NCBI GenBank assembly: GCA_965644315.1
Contig: CBFFRQ010000078.1
Span: 186,001-250,000, forward strand
Direction of reading: 5' to 3'
From: Caecitellus pseudoparvulus
Taxonomy: Eukaryota; Bigyra: Bicosoecida
Length of the DNA: 64,000 nt
Below are positions 18,699 through 29,468 of this stretch, one piece after another. Position numbers and translations under genes: made by a program. How positions within the stretch are numbered: the first letter of the stretch is position 1; each line of letters opens with the position of its first letter. The notes under the pieces were generated by a model that worked only from the letters and a program-made list of their open reading frames with translations, did no database searches and was not told the origin of the DNA.

Positions 18699-21135
18699 AT
18701 GGCAGCATGCGAGCCAGCCACAGCGGCGCCCGCCCCTGCCACCCTGGTAGACATCGGATTCAATGCTTGCCACAAGCAGTTTGGGAAGCGCTTGCCAGCC
18801 ATCCTTGAGCGCGCTGCGGCCGTCGGCGTGCGCAGCGTGCTCATCACAGCAACAGATGAAGCCAGCATTCGCAGTGCGGCAAAGCTGGCCGATGAGAACG
18901 AGGGCCAGCTCGGCGGCGTGTCCCTCGCATACACAGCTGGCGTGCATCCCCACCACGCGAAGGACTTTGATGCAACGGTGTGTGCTGCCGGCCGCGTGGC
19001 AGGCTTGGCGTGGCAGGTTTGGCGTGGTGAGAATCCCCGCACGGCGCACGTCGCTCGCTCTCTGCGCAGGGCGCTGAGAGCATCATCCGGGAACACGTGG
19101 GCAAGAAGTACTGCATGGCAGTGGGGGAGTGTGGGCTGGATTTCAACCGCAACTTCAGCCCGCCAGACGTGCAGGTGAGCCTGCTCAGTCCGGTGCTGGC
19201 TCAAGCTGTGCCAGCCAACACTTGTTCGGGCTCCTTCCCAGGTGGACGTCTTCACACGGCAGGTAAAGCTGGCCAAGGAAGTCGGTCTACCGCTGTTTCT
19301 GCACGAGAGAGATGCCCACGAAGCCTTCTTGGGCGTCATGGATGCCCACTGGTGCGTACAGCAGTCTCCCCCGCCCCCGCACACCGGCACTGCCTCACCC
19401 TCCCACACACAGGACCCCTGAGACCCCGGCAGTGGTGCACTGCTTCACAGGCACCGCAGAGCAAGCTGCGGCGTACATCGCCCGGGGCATGTACATCGGC
19501 CTCACCGGCACAGTGAGCATGCCGCGGCGGGGGGCAGCTCTCCGCGCCCTGCTCAGCAGCTCACCGCCTGCCATCCCACTGGACCGCCTCCTGCTGGAGA
19601 CAGATGCGCCGTTCATGCACCCTTTCACGGAGGGCAGCATCGCAGTGCCCACGCCGACGGATGCGGCAGCGCGAGTCGCGGAGGCGGGCGGTGGGGGGGG
19701 TGGTCGCAAGGGCTCCCGTCGGCGTCGCACGTGCGAGCCAGCACACATGCAGCACATCCTGGCCACCGTGGCGGGCTGTCTGGGCAAGACTGCCGAGGAG
19801 GTTGCCGCTGCCACATCAGCCAATGCTGCGGCGGTGTTTGGACTGCACGTGCCTGCCGCACCCTCGGCCACAGCTCCAGGCGGCGCTGCCGTGTCAGGTG
19901 ACGGCACTGGGAAGCAGGCTGCCCCCGCCACCCCACCTGCAGCTGCAGCAGGCGGAGGTGGGGGCAGTGTCCCCCCTGCCGTGCAGCCTGTTGAGGAAGT
20001 GCTTGCCGAGGCGACAGCGGGCCGCTTTGTGGACACGCACATCCACCTGGACGAGGTGCTGACGGCGTTGAAGGTGGCCATCCCAGGCATGGCCCAGGGG
20101 GGCAGCGGGTCATCTGAAGAGGAAATGCTGGCGGCAGCCATCGCTGCCTCCCTTGCCGAGAGCGGGGGCAGCGAAGCCGCAGCGGGAGGGGGCGGCGGCG
20201 CCCAGGCGGCCGCCGCGGAGGGGGTTGCCGAGGCCCTGGACGGCCTGCACCCCGTCCTGTCTTCCCTGTTTGGGGCCGAGTGCGACGGTGTCGTGGCGCA
20301 GTTCTGCGACCCCGCCTCCGTGGCGACGAGTCTGGCGGTGTACCCGGCTCTGTTGGCCCTGCGGGGTGTGGTGGGCGCCTTCGGCTGCCACCCCCACCAC
20401 GCCAAGTACTACACCGAGTCTTGGAAGGGGCGCATCCGCGAGGCCCTGGCCCACCCACGCGCGGTGGCCCTCGGCGAGTGTGGCCTGGACTACGCCAAGA
20501 AGCAGAGCCCCAAGCAGCGCCAGCGGGAGGTGCTAGTGCAGCAGATCGCCCTGGCAGTGGAGCTGGGCAAGCCCATCGTCATCCACTGCCGCAACGCAGA
20601 GGCTGACCTGCTGGACATCTTCAAGGCACACCTGCCACGTGAGTGGCTGGTGCATGTGCACTGCTACACTGGAAACGCCACCCACGCTGCGGCGCTGTTG
20701 GAGGGCTTCCCCAACGTCCACTTCGGGTTCACGGGGTTCATCACGCAGGACAACCCGGATGCCGCCGCCACCCGACAGGCCATTCGGCACGCCATCCCCC
20801 CCAACCGCATCCTGTTCGAGACGGATGGGCCGTGGATGTCTCCGCGTGTACGGGGGGCCCACGCTGACGTCGTCTTGCCCGTGCTGCAGCGCCTGTACGA
20901 TACGGGGCGGTACCAGAGCAAGCCGGCACCCAAGGTCACGGCAGCTGGCGGGGGTGGCGGCAAGGGGCGCAGGGGCAAGGGGCAGGGGGCGGTGGGGTGT
21001 GGTCCCCGCGGCCAGACCTGCCATGCCGGCGCCATCCCCGCCATCGTCGCGGTGGTGGCACGGGAGGCGGGGGTGCCCGTCCGGCAGCTCATGGAGACTG
21101 TCCGGGAGAATTCCCGCAGGGTGTACAGTGTTTGA
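18699..21135 (+). CDS. double TatD-type metal-dependent nuclease with an internal UIM
   Basis: About 738 residues from exons 18699-18977, 19070-19174, 19242-19351 and 19413-21135; all introns are GT-AG and the phases agree. The first TatD unit resembles TATDN1: VDIGFN at the start, VGECGLDF, LHERDAH, VVHCFTG and LETDAPF supply the metal ligands. The second unit begins with the classical VDTHIHL and has ALGECGLDY, VIHCRNAE, HVHCYTG and FETDGPWMSPR. Between VDTHIHL and the rest of unit two sits a Gly/Ala-rich insert containing EEEMLAAAIAASLAE (plus-strand 20116-20160). This matches the ubiquitin-interacting motif pattern (acidic run, then L-x-x-A-I-x-x-S-L-x-E). TatD enzymes are 3'-5' DNA exonucleases or metal hydrolases. 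The 3' end overlaps PrimPol by 47 bp. Confidence 0.85.
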
Positions 21136-23110
21136 GGTCGGGTGGTGTGTTTACACCGCGGTTTGCAGGCGCCAGCGTCGCCCCGGGCGGGCCTTGGCTT
21201 GGCAGTGCCGACGTCGGCACGTGGAGCGGCGCAGAGCGGAAGCCGGCCGCACGGCAGGCCATGTCCATGCACGTCTGCACGGCTGTGCCACGAGCCATGT
21301 CCACGGTGTACGAGACGTTGTTGCTGCGGTGGGCGCGGCCGATGTGCCTGCAGAATCGGTTGCCTGACAAGTGGAAGGTGACGTGCGTGCACAGCAGCCC
21401 TGTGCAGCGCTGTCCGCCCGGCAGCAACCAAGTGACCCTGCGCTGCTGTGCACTCCACGCCCGCACCGTCGCAGGCACTGGGAGCGCAGCAAATGCAGTG
21501 TCGCAGACCCACTGCGCGAGCGCTGGCCACGGGCCGTTGCCGTGCCCCGACGTTCGCGGAGCGGCTTCCCCTGGCAGAGCACGTTGCAGTTCGCTCCCAG
21601 GAGGGGGACGTCTTCCTCGAGCACCACTCTTTGGATCACACGCAGGGCTGCACTGCTGGGCACTGGTTGGGGCGCTGCCCGCTTGCAGCAGCACACTGCG
21701 GTACTGCGCCAAGATGCCGCCTGCGAGGCTGGAAATGCTGCTGGGGCTGCGAAAGGGAACGGCAGCAACCGCACAAGGGTGGCGGCACCATGGAGCAGCT
21801 GTGTCCACACTGCACATGTACAGCAGCGGCGCTCCTGTGGCTGGGCAGGCGTGTGGGTGCTGTGGCGGCAGCGGCGACTTGCCCATGCTGCGGAGAAATT
21901 CCAACGCCAACGAAACGGGCGGGCGCCAGTCTGTGATGAGGCTGAACCGCCACACTTGTCGCTCCCACTCTGTACTGCCGATTGTCCCTTCTGCTTGGTG
22001 TGAGCCCGGCTGGGCGCCGGGTGGCAACGGCGGGACGGGGCTGACAGCGGGGCAGTGCAGCAGGGCGGCATCTTGCGGTGTGCCCAGCGGTCTGCGCTGT
22101 GGCGGCGCTGCAGGGGCGTCTGTGGCAGGGGGCAGATGGGGACAGGGAACAGGAATGAGCATGGCCCCCTTGCCGTGCTTGGTGCTGAGGTACTGGCGCA
22201 TGGCCCGGTTGCGGGTGTACACAGCTAAATCTGCTATGAATACAGTTTCGCCCGCCGCCCCTCCTGCAGCAGCCGCGGGGGCCGTGCTGCTGCCTGCACC
22301 GGCGTCAGGTGCAGCAGGAGACGGGGTGGCACACCACAGAGCAGCAATGTCTGGGTCGTGCTGGCGCCACTGCAGCAGGCGCTGGACGAGGGACAGTACG
22401 AACGCGCCGGCATGCGCGACGCATCGAAAGACTGCCCCTGACGGGAAGCGGATGTGCACGTGCTGGCTGAACTTCGTGGGCGTGCTGGACTCCAGGAGCA
22501 GCACGTGCCGCGCATCAAAGGAGGCGAGGGGGCCAAAGACATCCCTGGCGTGCTGAGCCACCCACTGCAGCAAGGTGTGCGTGAGGGCGGGCCCCGACAC
22601 ACCGGCGTTGGCCTGCTTGGAGAACTCCAGGTCGAAGTAGAGGTGGCAGGGCGTGTCCTCACACACGAGCTCGTAAAAGTGCCGCGAAGGCGGTGCCAGC
22701 TGGTGGATGCGGCGCCACAGCTCGGCGGCTGAGCCCGCCACGAAGCGCCGGGAGCCGTCTGCCGGGCTCTGGCACGACACCACCTTCAACGGAGGGCATG
22801 CCAGGGGGCCTGCAGAGCAGGCGCCCCACGCCTCCACTGCTGCGACGCGGTATGCTTCCAGTGCGGGTAGCTGGCGGTGTGCAGCTTGCCACGCCCAGTC
22901 ACTACGGCCTCCATTTTGGGCGGGCCGGTGCAGGGCCTGAACCAGCCTCGCCGCGGAAACTTTGCAAGCGATGCTTGCCGCTGCAGGGGGTGCTCCACCG
23001 GCCCTTCGTTTCACCAGCTTATCTGCGAGTGCCTCTGCTGCTCTGCGTTTCGAAGCCCGGCGCGCCAGGGACGAGGAGCTGGACAGCGAGCCCCACGTCC
23101 CCGCCGGCAT
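21089..23110 (-). CDS. PRIMPOL: PrimPol primase-polymerase
   Basis: Archaeo-eukaryotic primase superfamily enzyme that re-primes stalled replication forks. The reading frame is open from 23173, but I prefer ATG 23110 (MPAGTWGSL), because a recurrent promoter-like motif lies 6 bases before it. About 673 residues. Catalytic motif I is YFDLEF (DxE), motif II is KFSQHVHIRF (SxH) and motif III is ADLAVYTRNRAMRQY. The C-terminal zinc-knuckle region shows CTGLLCTHVTFHLSGNRFCR and a later VQTCMDMAC, matching the Cys/His pattern of eukaryotic PrimPol. Low-complexity Ala/Pro inserts interrupt the core. Convergent with the TatD gene. Its stop lies inside the TatD coding sequence, so either the overlap is real or a terminal intron was missed. 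Confidence 0.88.
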   Translation of the reverse strand: MPAGTWGSLSSSSSLARRASKRRAAEALADKLVKRRAGGAPPAAASIACKVSAARLVQALHRPAQNGGRSDWAWQAAHRQLPALEAYRVAAVEAWGACSAGPLACPPLKVVSCQSPADGSRRFVAGSAAELWRRIHQLAPPSRHFYELVCEDTPCHLYFDLEFSKQANAGVSGPALTHTLLQWVAQHARDVFGPLASFDARHVLLLESSTPTKFSQHVHIRFPSGAVFRCVAHAGAFVLSLVQRLLQWRQHDPDIAALWCATPSPAAPDAGAGSSTAPAAAAGGAAGETVFIADLAVYTRNRAMRQYLSTKHGKGAMLIPVPCPHLPPATDAPAAPPQRRPLGTPQDAALLHCPAVSPVPPLPPGAQPGSHQAEGTIGSTEWERQVWRFSLITDWRPPVSLALEFLRSMGKSPLPPQHPHACPATGAPLLYMCSVDTAAPWCRHPCAVAAVPFRSPSSISSLAGGILAQYRSVLLQAGSAPTSAQQCSPACDPKSGARGRRPPPGSELQRALPGEAAPRTSGHGNGPWPALAQWVCDTAFAALPVPATVRAWSAQQRRVTWLLPGGQRCTGLLCTHVTFHLSGNRFCRHIGRAHRSNNVSYTVDMARGTAVQTCMDMACRAAGFRSAPLHVPTSALPSQGPPGATLAPANRGVNTPPDLKHCTPCGNSPGQSP

Positions 23111-23115
23111 GCTCT

Positions 23116-23125
23116 GCGGAAATTG
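23116..23125 (+). promoter_or_regulatory. candidate promoter motif (GCGGAAATTG)
   Basis: Exact copy of the decamer. Read in the PrimPol direction it is CAATTTCCGC, ending 5 bases before ATG 23110. This spacing matches the EF-hand/WD40 gene and supports that start codon. Confidence 0.4.
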
Positions 23126-23380
23126 AGTGCGCAACGCCAGCTCCTTGCAAAAGCCAGCCCCACAACACTTCACGATCCCACAGCATCTTAGGGGGCGTAA
23201 ATTGCATTCGTTGAAGTTGAGAATTTAATTCCACCCCCCGTTTCCCCCAGGGCGTCGCGCTGAGCGAGGGGGAGAGGGCGGCTTTCGACTGCGGCTTTTG
23301 CCCTGCTCGGATTCCCCGCTCAGCGCAGGGACACCCATAGACAGCAAGCGTCGCCCACTGCCTTCGTGCAACCGCACACC

Positions 23381-24020
23381 ATGGATGTGTACTCCCAGTG
23401 CTTGCTGCTGATCGCCCAGCACGAGGAGACCAAGGCCCAGGGCAGCATTGGAGAGGGTGCGCCGCGGCGGAGCGCAAGCTGCGAAGTTGCTCCGCAAACA
23501 CCCCCTGTCTGACCACTCCGCAGAGGCAGTGGACGAGCTTCTGGCAGCGCTGGACTTTCTGCTGCCTGAGGGGCTGCTGGAGCGCTCCCTGGACATTTTG
23601 GACAAACACAGGGCAGTTGCGCTGGTGACGCCGAGCGGCAGCCGACGCAGCGGCAACGCACAGTGCTTCGCAGTGCAGGCGTCTCGAGCAGGGCGCCGGC
23701 CAGCGCCGGGGTCCAGCTCGTCTGTGAACCCATACATTGTTGCATGTGGCAGTTGCACGTGTCCTGACTTTGCAGCGTCTGTGGGAGGGCAGGACGCAGC
23801 TCGAGGACTGGTGCGTGCGCGGCGTGTGACACGTTGCGGAACGAGGCCGTTGACGCGCGTCCTTCGCGAGCTTTCGCAGTGCAAGCACACACTGGCGTGC
23901 GCGGTGGGGGAAGCACTGGGCACCATTTCCACCCGGGAAGTGTCGGCGTCCACGCTGGCCTTCGCACTGGTGGACGCGTACCGAGGCAGTGGCGGTGAGA
24001 GCCAGGTGAAGGCAGACTAG
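23381..24020 (+). CDS. ZSWIM7: SWIM-domain protein SWS1/ZSWIM7-like
   Basis: About 167 residues from exons 23381-23456, 23524-23810 and 23880-24020. The phases agree, and the second junction restores a SWIM spacing close to human ZSWIM7. The protein starts MDVYSQCLLLIAQHEE. It continues with an amphipathic helix region (AVDELLAALDFLLPEGLLER) and LDILDKHRAVALVTPSGSR, then the SWIM zinc ligands CTCPDFAASVGGQDAARGL followed by CKHTLACAVGEAL (CxC...CxH). In animals and yeasts SWS1 partners SWSAP1 or Psy3-type RAD51 paralogs to promote RAD51 filament formation. It lies head to head with PrimPol, with about 270 bp between the two starts, suggesting a shared promoter. Confidence 0.85.
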
Positions 24021-24319
24021 TTGGTCCAGCCTTGCGGTAGGGTGCAGGGAGCAAGCAGGGGGGTGGGGAGTTTTCCATGTGAATTAGTCACATGTGTGGG
24101 CAAACACTTTGCCGGGTGAGGGTGAGAATAATACACGCACGGGCGCGACATGGCGCCACATCCTGGACACACAGAAGGTTGCCACGGTGCTGCGCCCGCC
24201 AGGGCGCTCAAGGCCCCCTGCAACGGCGCAGCGCCACACAGCCTTCCAGGTGTCTGCTTTGAGTTATCAGGCCCCCTTTGGGGGCGAGCGCTGTGCTGTT
24301 CGAGAGCATGTGCCTGCCC

Positions 24320-26117
24320 TCACAGCATGTTGCCGACGGCAGTCCAGTACGCTCGCGTGTCGCACATGACCAGGCCCGTCGGCGCGCCCAGCGAGGCCAC
24401 AGGCAGCAGGGGCATGCACAGGGAAGGTTTGCAGCACAAGGCAGCGGCCTGGGGGTTCAGGCTCTGCCCCTCGCCATCCACACTCGCCCAGGTGCTGGCG
24501 CGCAAACTGCCGCTGTGGCTGTACTCTGACGCCGCGGCAACGTGACACTTGCTGGGCGCCCAGGGGCCTGGCCCGCTAGCCACGGCATGTGCCTTGCCAG
24601 GATGGTGCAAGTATGAACCCTGCGCGGCCATCTGTGCCCGGGCATCCCATGATTCCGTCACGGAGACAGCACCACGCTGCTGGGGGAAGCCGTGCTCGAC
24701 GGGCGCCTGGCCGCCGAGGGCCTGCTGAGCATGCGCTGGGTGGGAAAAGGCACTGACCTTGGTGTGCTGGGCCGTGGCAATGCGCTTGCTTGAGCGAGTG
24801 GGCCTGGCGGCTTGCAGCTGCCCGCCGGATGATGCGGGATTCTTTCCGCTCTGTGCGGCACGTCGGTCAGATGCAGGCTCGCTGTGACGCTCGGCGAAGT
24901 GGGCGCTTTCTTCTGCCTCTGCGCCAGGCCCCCGCCCGCCGTTCCAGGCCCACTTGGGCACCTCTGTGCACAGAGAAAGGTGGGCGCACGTGCAGAGGAC
25001 GCGGTGCTGCACCTGCACGGCGCAAAGGCGAGGGAAGGCGGCCTGCACCTGCGCTCGGCGAGGCGCAGGTGCAGGCGCAATTGCGCCGCCATCGCGCCGG
25101 CGCACGCCCCATGGGAGGGGCATTGACACAACAAGCGGGCAACGTGTTGGCAAGGGGCTCGCTGGCCATGGGAGCCCCGCACACTGGCACGCCCCTCGCA
25201 TCAACAGGCATCAACAGGCACGTACCAGACTTCTGCAAGAGGCCCAGCGGCTGCACCATCGCCCACAAACACGCCCTACCGTATGCTGAGGAGCGCAGGC
25301 GCTTCTGGTAGCGGAGGCTGTTGTGCACGATGGCGTTCTTCCAGTTGCTGGCGATGGCAAAGCTGCGGATCTCCGCCGGCGTCGGCTTGCGGGCGGCTGG
25401 CCGGCCGTCGGGAGGGGAGCCGCTGCCGTCTGCGCCGTGCTCAGCGCACTGTGCGCCTGCCTCGCCAGGTGGCACCAGCGCCGTCACTCGTTTCAGGTGC
25501 TTCAGACGCATGTGCAAGGCCAGAGAGGACACCGTGGAGAAGGCCTTCGTGCACAAGCTGCAGCAGAAGGGGCGCTCCAGCTCGTCCCCCCGCCTGTGCA
25601 AGAGCAGCAGTGGACCGTGTGCGATAGTCGGTTTTTAGCGGCGTGCAGAGGCAAGGCTTGTCGGATCTGACCGCGACAGCACGCACCTTCGTGTGCGTCG
25701 GGGAAACATTGATGGTGAAAAGGAGCCTTGCTCGAAGTCTTGCTGGTTTACATCCATGGGGGCGACGCTCCAGGCGCCGTACTCCCCACCGAACGCTTGG
25801 TGCAGGCCCAGCCCACCAACCCCTTGCCCATCCACTTGGCCTGGCATGCCAGCTCCCGCGGGCAACGCGGCGCCTCCGTGGGCCACTGCAGCGGACCACG
25901 CTGGGTACAGCGCTTGCTGCGGCACTGCATGCGCATATGTGCCATGCGAGTGCCCGTGGGGCGTGCATGCGGAGTGGTGCTCCTGTGCTCGTGATGGGGG
26001 CAGCCCGAGAACTGGCGCTCCCTGCATGGCAGCAGCGGCAGGGTGCTGCCCAGGGAACACCGTGTCCCACGCTGGGCGTTGGTGGGTGTCATAGGGGATG
26101 CTGTGGCGCGCTGACAT
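24320..26117 (-). CDS. single C2H2 zinc-finger protein
   Basis: Model of about 447 residues from exons 26117-25687, 25593-25280 and 24918-24320, with compatible phases; the last junction is the least certain. The N-terminal third is rich in His, Pro, Gly and Ala (HGHSHGTYAHAV). One finger, FCCSLCTKAFSTVSSLALHM followed by RLKH, fits C-x2-C-x12-H-x4-H. A basic conserved-looking segment follows (AEIRSFAIASNWKNAIVHNS, then LRYQKRLRSS). The C-terminal exon is compositionally ordinary and ends TRAYWTAVGNML. A nucleic-acid-binding role is likely. I do not recognise an ortholog. Confidence 0.55.
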
Positions 26118-27180
26118 GCTCCTCTGGCGCGTGGGGGCAGCCGGAGAGATGGGGCAACTTGAGCCCTGCGCAAGCAGGCACGGAGATGCAAGGAGGCCGG
26201 GCCGCCCGCCGCAGCTGCGTGACGTACTGGGGAGTGACTGAAGGTGTTGGAAGGCGGCAGGAACCAGCGGGAGAGGCTGGGGGAGATGGTTGGATTGTGG
26301 GTGAGAGGGGATGTGATGTGGCGGTGAGCAAGTCACGGAAGTGCGCAGGTGCATGCCCCCCTGTCACACAACTGCAACGCTGTTGCAGTGCACCACCTGG
26401 CCGTGTTGCGGATGGCGCTCGCCACTGCCTTCCGCTGCACTCCCAGGGGCGCATATGGGAAGAAATTGTGGAACAGGGTGCTACTAGTCCTGCGAGGTGG
26501 TGATGAGGCTTCGCCGGCCACGGGTTCGGCCTGCGCAGGCCTGAAAGCCTGTCACTCAGGCTCTCGTGGACTGGAGGGGCAAGTTCCGAACGCGGCTCCT
26601 GCCAAGCGCTCGGAGCCCGGCTGCATGAACCAAAGGCAGTGCACCGGAGCAGGTGCTTGCGTTCATAGTGGCTGGAAGCACTCTCCCCTGCCGCGCTTGC
26701 ATGCCCGGGGTCGGAAGCCGCTCGTGACGCCCACGCGAAGGCAGAAAAAGCGCCGTTGATGCACGGGCGGACAGGAAAGCGGGAGCTAACGCGGCGTCGT
26801 AGCTGCTGGCATCCCCGGGATGCACTCCTCTAAGAGCCGTGTATGCCCTAGAAGTGATAGATTCTTCATCCCTCCTTGGCGGCGCGCAGAAAGTGCAGTG
26901 CCTTCGGCAGAATCGGGACACGGCGGTGTCGCTGCGGCGGCGAAACGCAAATTGACTCAAGTGCCAAGACTGAGCGGCAGCAAGCAAGGTGAGGTCCTCA
27001 AAGCGGGGAAAGGGGGGTCGCGTGCATTGGACGCCGCCTGTACCCTTCGCCTTTTCTTCGCACCGTGGCTAGGCTGCGGGGTGGCATGTCAGTGAGCAGG
27101 TGAGGTGGCGCAATGGCAGCCCACGTGGCTGCTTGCACCAAGCAGCACCCGCACCGCCAGAGGACAAGGCGCGCAGCTGT
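26118..27180. other. intergenic, no convincing gene
   Basis: About 1 kb between two minus-strand genes, so it should hold the promoter of the zinc-finger gene and the 3' end of the next gene. A plus-strand frame at 26349-26759 ends in a basic stretch (RKPLVTPTRRQKKRR) and contains MALATAFRCTPRGAYGKK, which could be an exon of a small basic protein. The minus strand is also open over part of it, and I could not assemble a gene. Confidence 0.3.
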
Positions 27181-28920
27181 TTACCGGCTCAAGGATGTCA
27201 GATGGCTCAGCATCTCCTCCATCTCGGGCCCATCTCCAAGCTGTGAAGCCTCCGGAGTTTGCTGCTCACGGCACAGCTTGACAAGCGCCGACGCCGCGGC
27301 AGGACAAGACCCCGTGGCCGCAGCTTCCTGCAGCAAGGCGTGCACCTTGGACATGGCCTCCGCCTGGGCTTCGCTGCACTTTTTCAGGAATGCGCCGGGC
27401 TCTGGCGTCGCACCCCCCGGCCCGACGGATTGCAGTGCGGTCGGCAGCAGCAAGGCGTCTGCCTGCTCCGGGAGGGGCACCAGGGAGGGCAAGGGCCAGG
27501 ATGGCGGGGAGGTGTCCTCTGACTCGTCTTGTTCGGCCCCCCACACCTCACACAGCACGCAGCGCTGCAGGACGCCTGCCAGCAAGGTGGCTGCCTCCGG
27601 CTCACGCGCAGCTCCGCCGCCGCCCTCCACGGCGCCAGTGAGCAGGCTCAGCACGCTGCTCGGCGCGCGCGCGGAGCCCTCGGGAACTGTGACACCTGTC
27701 AGCAGCAACATGGCGGCTGCCTTCATGGAGGCAACCCCTGCGCCAGGGTACGCGCTGTGTGCGTCAGCAGCCGCTGCGTGCAGGTACCACCAGAGAGCCG
27801 CCTGCAGGACAAGAGAGCCAGCGGCATCGCTCAGGCGCCCCTCCTCGGAGCCGACGTCGTCCAGTAGCTGCGCAATGCCCTCCTTGCACTCTGTCAGGCT
27901 TGTGAGGCCCAGTGCGTGCAGGAAGTGCTGCAGCGCGATGGCCCGGCGCGGGCCCATGGCCCCCAACACCTGCTCCGCTGCGAGGGAGGTGTCCTTCGTC
28001 ACGGGGCCACCGCAAGCCAGGGCAGCCTCTACATCAGCTGCAGGGGTGCTGGTGGCTGGCAGGCCGCTCATGACCACTGTCTGCTGCAGGAGTGACAGCG
28101 GCACTCCCTGCAGCGCGCGGCCCTGTCGGCTGGCCACCAGCATGCCCAGCCAGAAGTGCGCATGGCCCGCAGCATCGCCCCCTTCTGCGGCCACAGCGGC
28201 CCACAGCAAGTACTCCTTCTCTGCTGCTGCCGCCTCGGCGTCCTGGTCTTCCAGGAGGCGGGCGCCACAACGCAACGTGTCTTGCCCCATGGCCGCCACC
28301 TCCGCCGCCTCCTGCAACAGCTCTGCGACGCTGTCGAACGCAGGCCAGTGCCGAAGGGGGCCGTCCTTGGCCCTGGGAGACGTGTCGCTGTTGGACGAGT
28401 CAGACGTGTCGTCGTCGCTGCCACAGTCGCCCTCCACGCCGCTGCCTGCTGCGTCGGAGGGTTTGGGGCGGGATGGCAGCGTGTGTCGCCGAGGCGCCTC
28501 CGGTGAGCTGCCTGCTGGGGCAGATGAACCGCCCTCTGCAGTGTCTCGGGGAGGGCGGGTCTCGCCCAGGGCGCGGCCGCTGCCGTCCTCTTCCTCCTCC
28601 TCCTCCTCATGCACGGGGATGATGCCAGCCATGCCGGGGGGGGCTGAAGGCACGCGGCGCAGGGGGGGTGCAGTGGCCTCACGCGCTCCACGCTGTGCAG
28701 CGGGTACGGCCTGCCTGGAGCCAACTAGCGGGAACTGCACACGGCTGGCTCGGCGGCGCGTGTTGCGGTCCCGCAGCACCGCTGAGGAGTTGGGTGTGCG
28801 GGGGGAACGGCGGTGGCCTGTGCCACCTGCGCCACCCGCACGCGTGGCTCGTAAGGCGGCCACGATGTCGCGGTGGGCAGCGGCGACCTTGCTTGCGCGT
28901 GATTTTGGTTTGGATGGCAT
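27181..28920 (-). CDS. hypothetical protein, acidic N-terminal half, helical C-terminal half
   Basis: Single open frame of 579 residues from ATG 28920 (MPSKPKSRASKVAAAHRDIV). No domain recognised. Residues 1-200 are low complexity, with a basic start, an acidic run (VHEEEEEEEDGSG) and a Ser/Asp segment (DDDTSDSSNSDTS). From about residue 205 the sequence becomes Ala/Leu-rich and probably all-helical (LLQEAAEVAAMGQDTLRCGA, AAAEKEYLLWAAVAAEGGD, AHFWLGMLVASRQGRALQG), a texture seen in tandem helical repeats such as Sel1 or TPR, but no repeat register is clear. I chose this strand because the antisense frame is Ser/Cys/Arg-rich shadow sequence. Confidence 0.6.
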   Translation of the reverse strand: MPSKPKSRASKVAAAHRDIVAALRATRAGGAGGTGHRRSPRTPNSSAVLRDRNTRRRASRVQFPLVGSRQAVPAAQRGAREATAPPLRRVPSAPPGMAGIIPVHEEEEEEEDGSGRALGETRPPRDTAEGGSSAPAGSSPEAPRRHTLPSRPKPSDAAGSGVEGDCGSDDDTSDSSNSDTSPRAKDGPLRHWPAFDSVAELLQEAAEVAAMGQDTLRCGARLLEDQDAEAAAAEKEYLLWAAVAAEGGDAAGHAHFWLGMLVASRQGRALQGVPLSLLQQTVVMSGLPATSTPAADVEAALACGGPVTKDTSLAAEQVLGAMGPRRAIALQHFLHALGLTSLTECKEGIAQLLDDVGSEEGRLSDAAGSLVLQAALWWYLHAAAADAHSAYPGAGVASMKAAAMLLLTGVTVPEGSARAPSSVLSLLTGAVEGGGGAAREPEAATLLAGVLQRCVLCEVWGAEQDESEDTSPPSWPLPSLVPLPEQADALLLPTALQSVGPGGATPEPGAFLKKCSEAQAEAMSKVHALLQEAAATGSCPAAASALVKLCREQQTPEASQLGDGPEMEEMLSHLTSLSR

Positions 28921-29468
28921 GGTGTTGGCGCTGGTGAGCGGTGCAGGGCGGAGCTAGACTTGGGTGCCGCGGACCACCTTCGAGCTGCGTAGCGGCGCCG
29001 GTGAACGTGAGAGACGCGGCATGGCAGGCGGCCCAACAAGGCGCACAAGGCGACAGCACAGGGCAAGGAATGCTTGCAAATGCATGAGCAGGACAGATGG
29101 CGAGCAGCTGACACGCAAAGTGGCGAGGCAAGCACTCAGGCACTCGTCGCACGCGACTGCACCCAACAACCCTGCCACGCCACAGCATCACACAGCGCAA
29201 CAGGGGGGGCAATCCTCGCACTGCCAGATGTCTTCACGTGCATGGGGGGCAGACGGCGCCGGCCAGCATGCAGGCAGCCACACGGCGAGCGCATCCTCCA
29301 AGGGCACGTACTTGCGGCAGGGGGGCGTGCTGGCAACTTCGCCGCAGAAAGCACATGCGTTGCCACGGCAAGGCGACATGCAATGAGTGCAAGCACGAGT
29401 ATTTGTAAGGGTTTGGGTAAATTATGTCTTTGGCGGCCTTCCATTCATGGGCGGTGGCGGTGGGGGCC
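28921..29468. other. intergenic, nothing recognised
   Basis: Separates two minus-strand genes (3' end of the epoxide hydrolase, 5' side of the hypothetical). Contains TTGCAAATGCATGAGC (minus one base, near 29073) and ATGCAATGAGTGC near 29379, loosely like the decamer described in the findings. No RNA gene seen. Confidence 0.4.

Noticed and set aside
20997-22556. 519-residue plus-strand frame
   Set aside because: Antisense to PrimPol, whose catalytic motifs are clear; composition is shadow-like (Ser/Arg/Cys-rich).
23111-23173. Upstream in-frame start for PrimPol (ATG 23173)
   Set aside because: The extra 21 residues span the recurrent promoter motif and show no PrimPol similarity; ATG 23110 is preferred, though not proven.
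27113-28957. 614-residue plus-strand frame
   Set aside because: Antisense to the 579-residue minus frame, which has protein-like acidic and helical segments; the plus frame is Ser/Cys/Arg-rich shadow.
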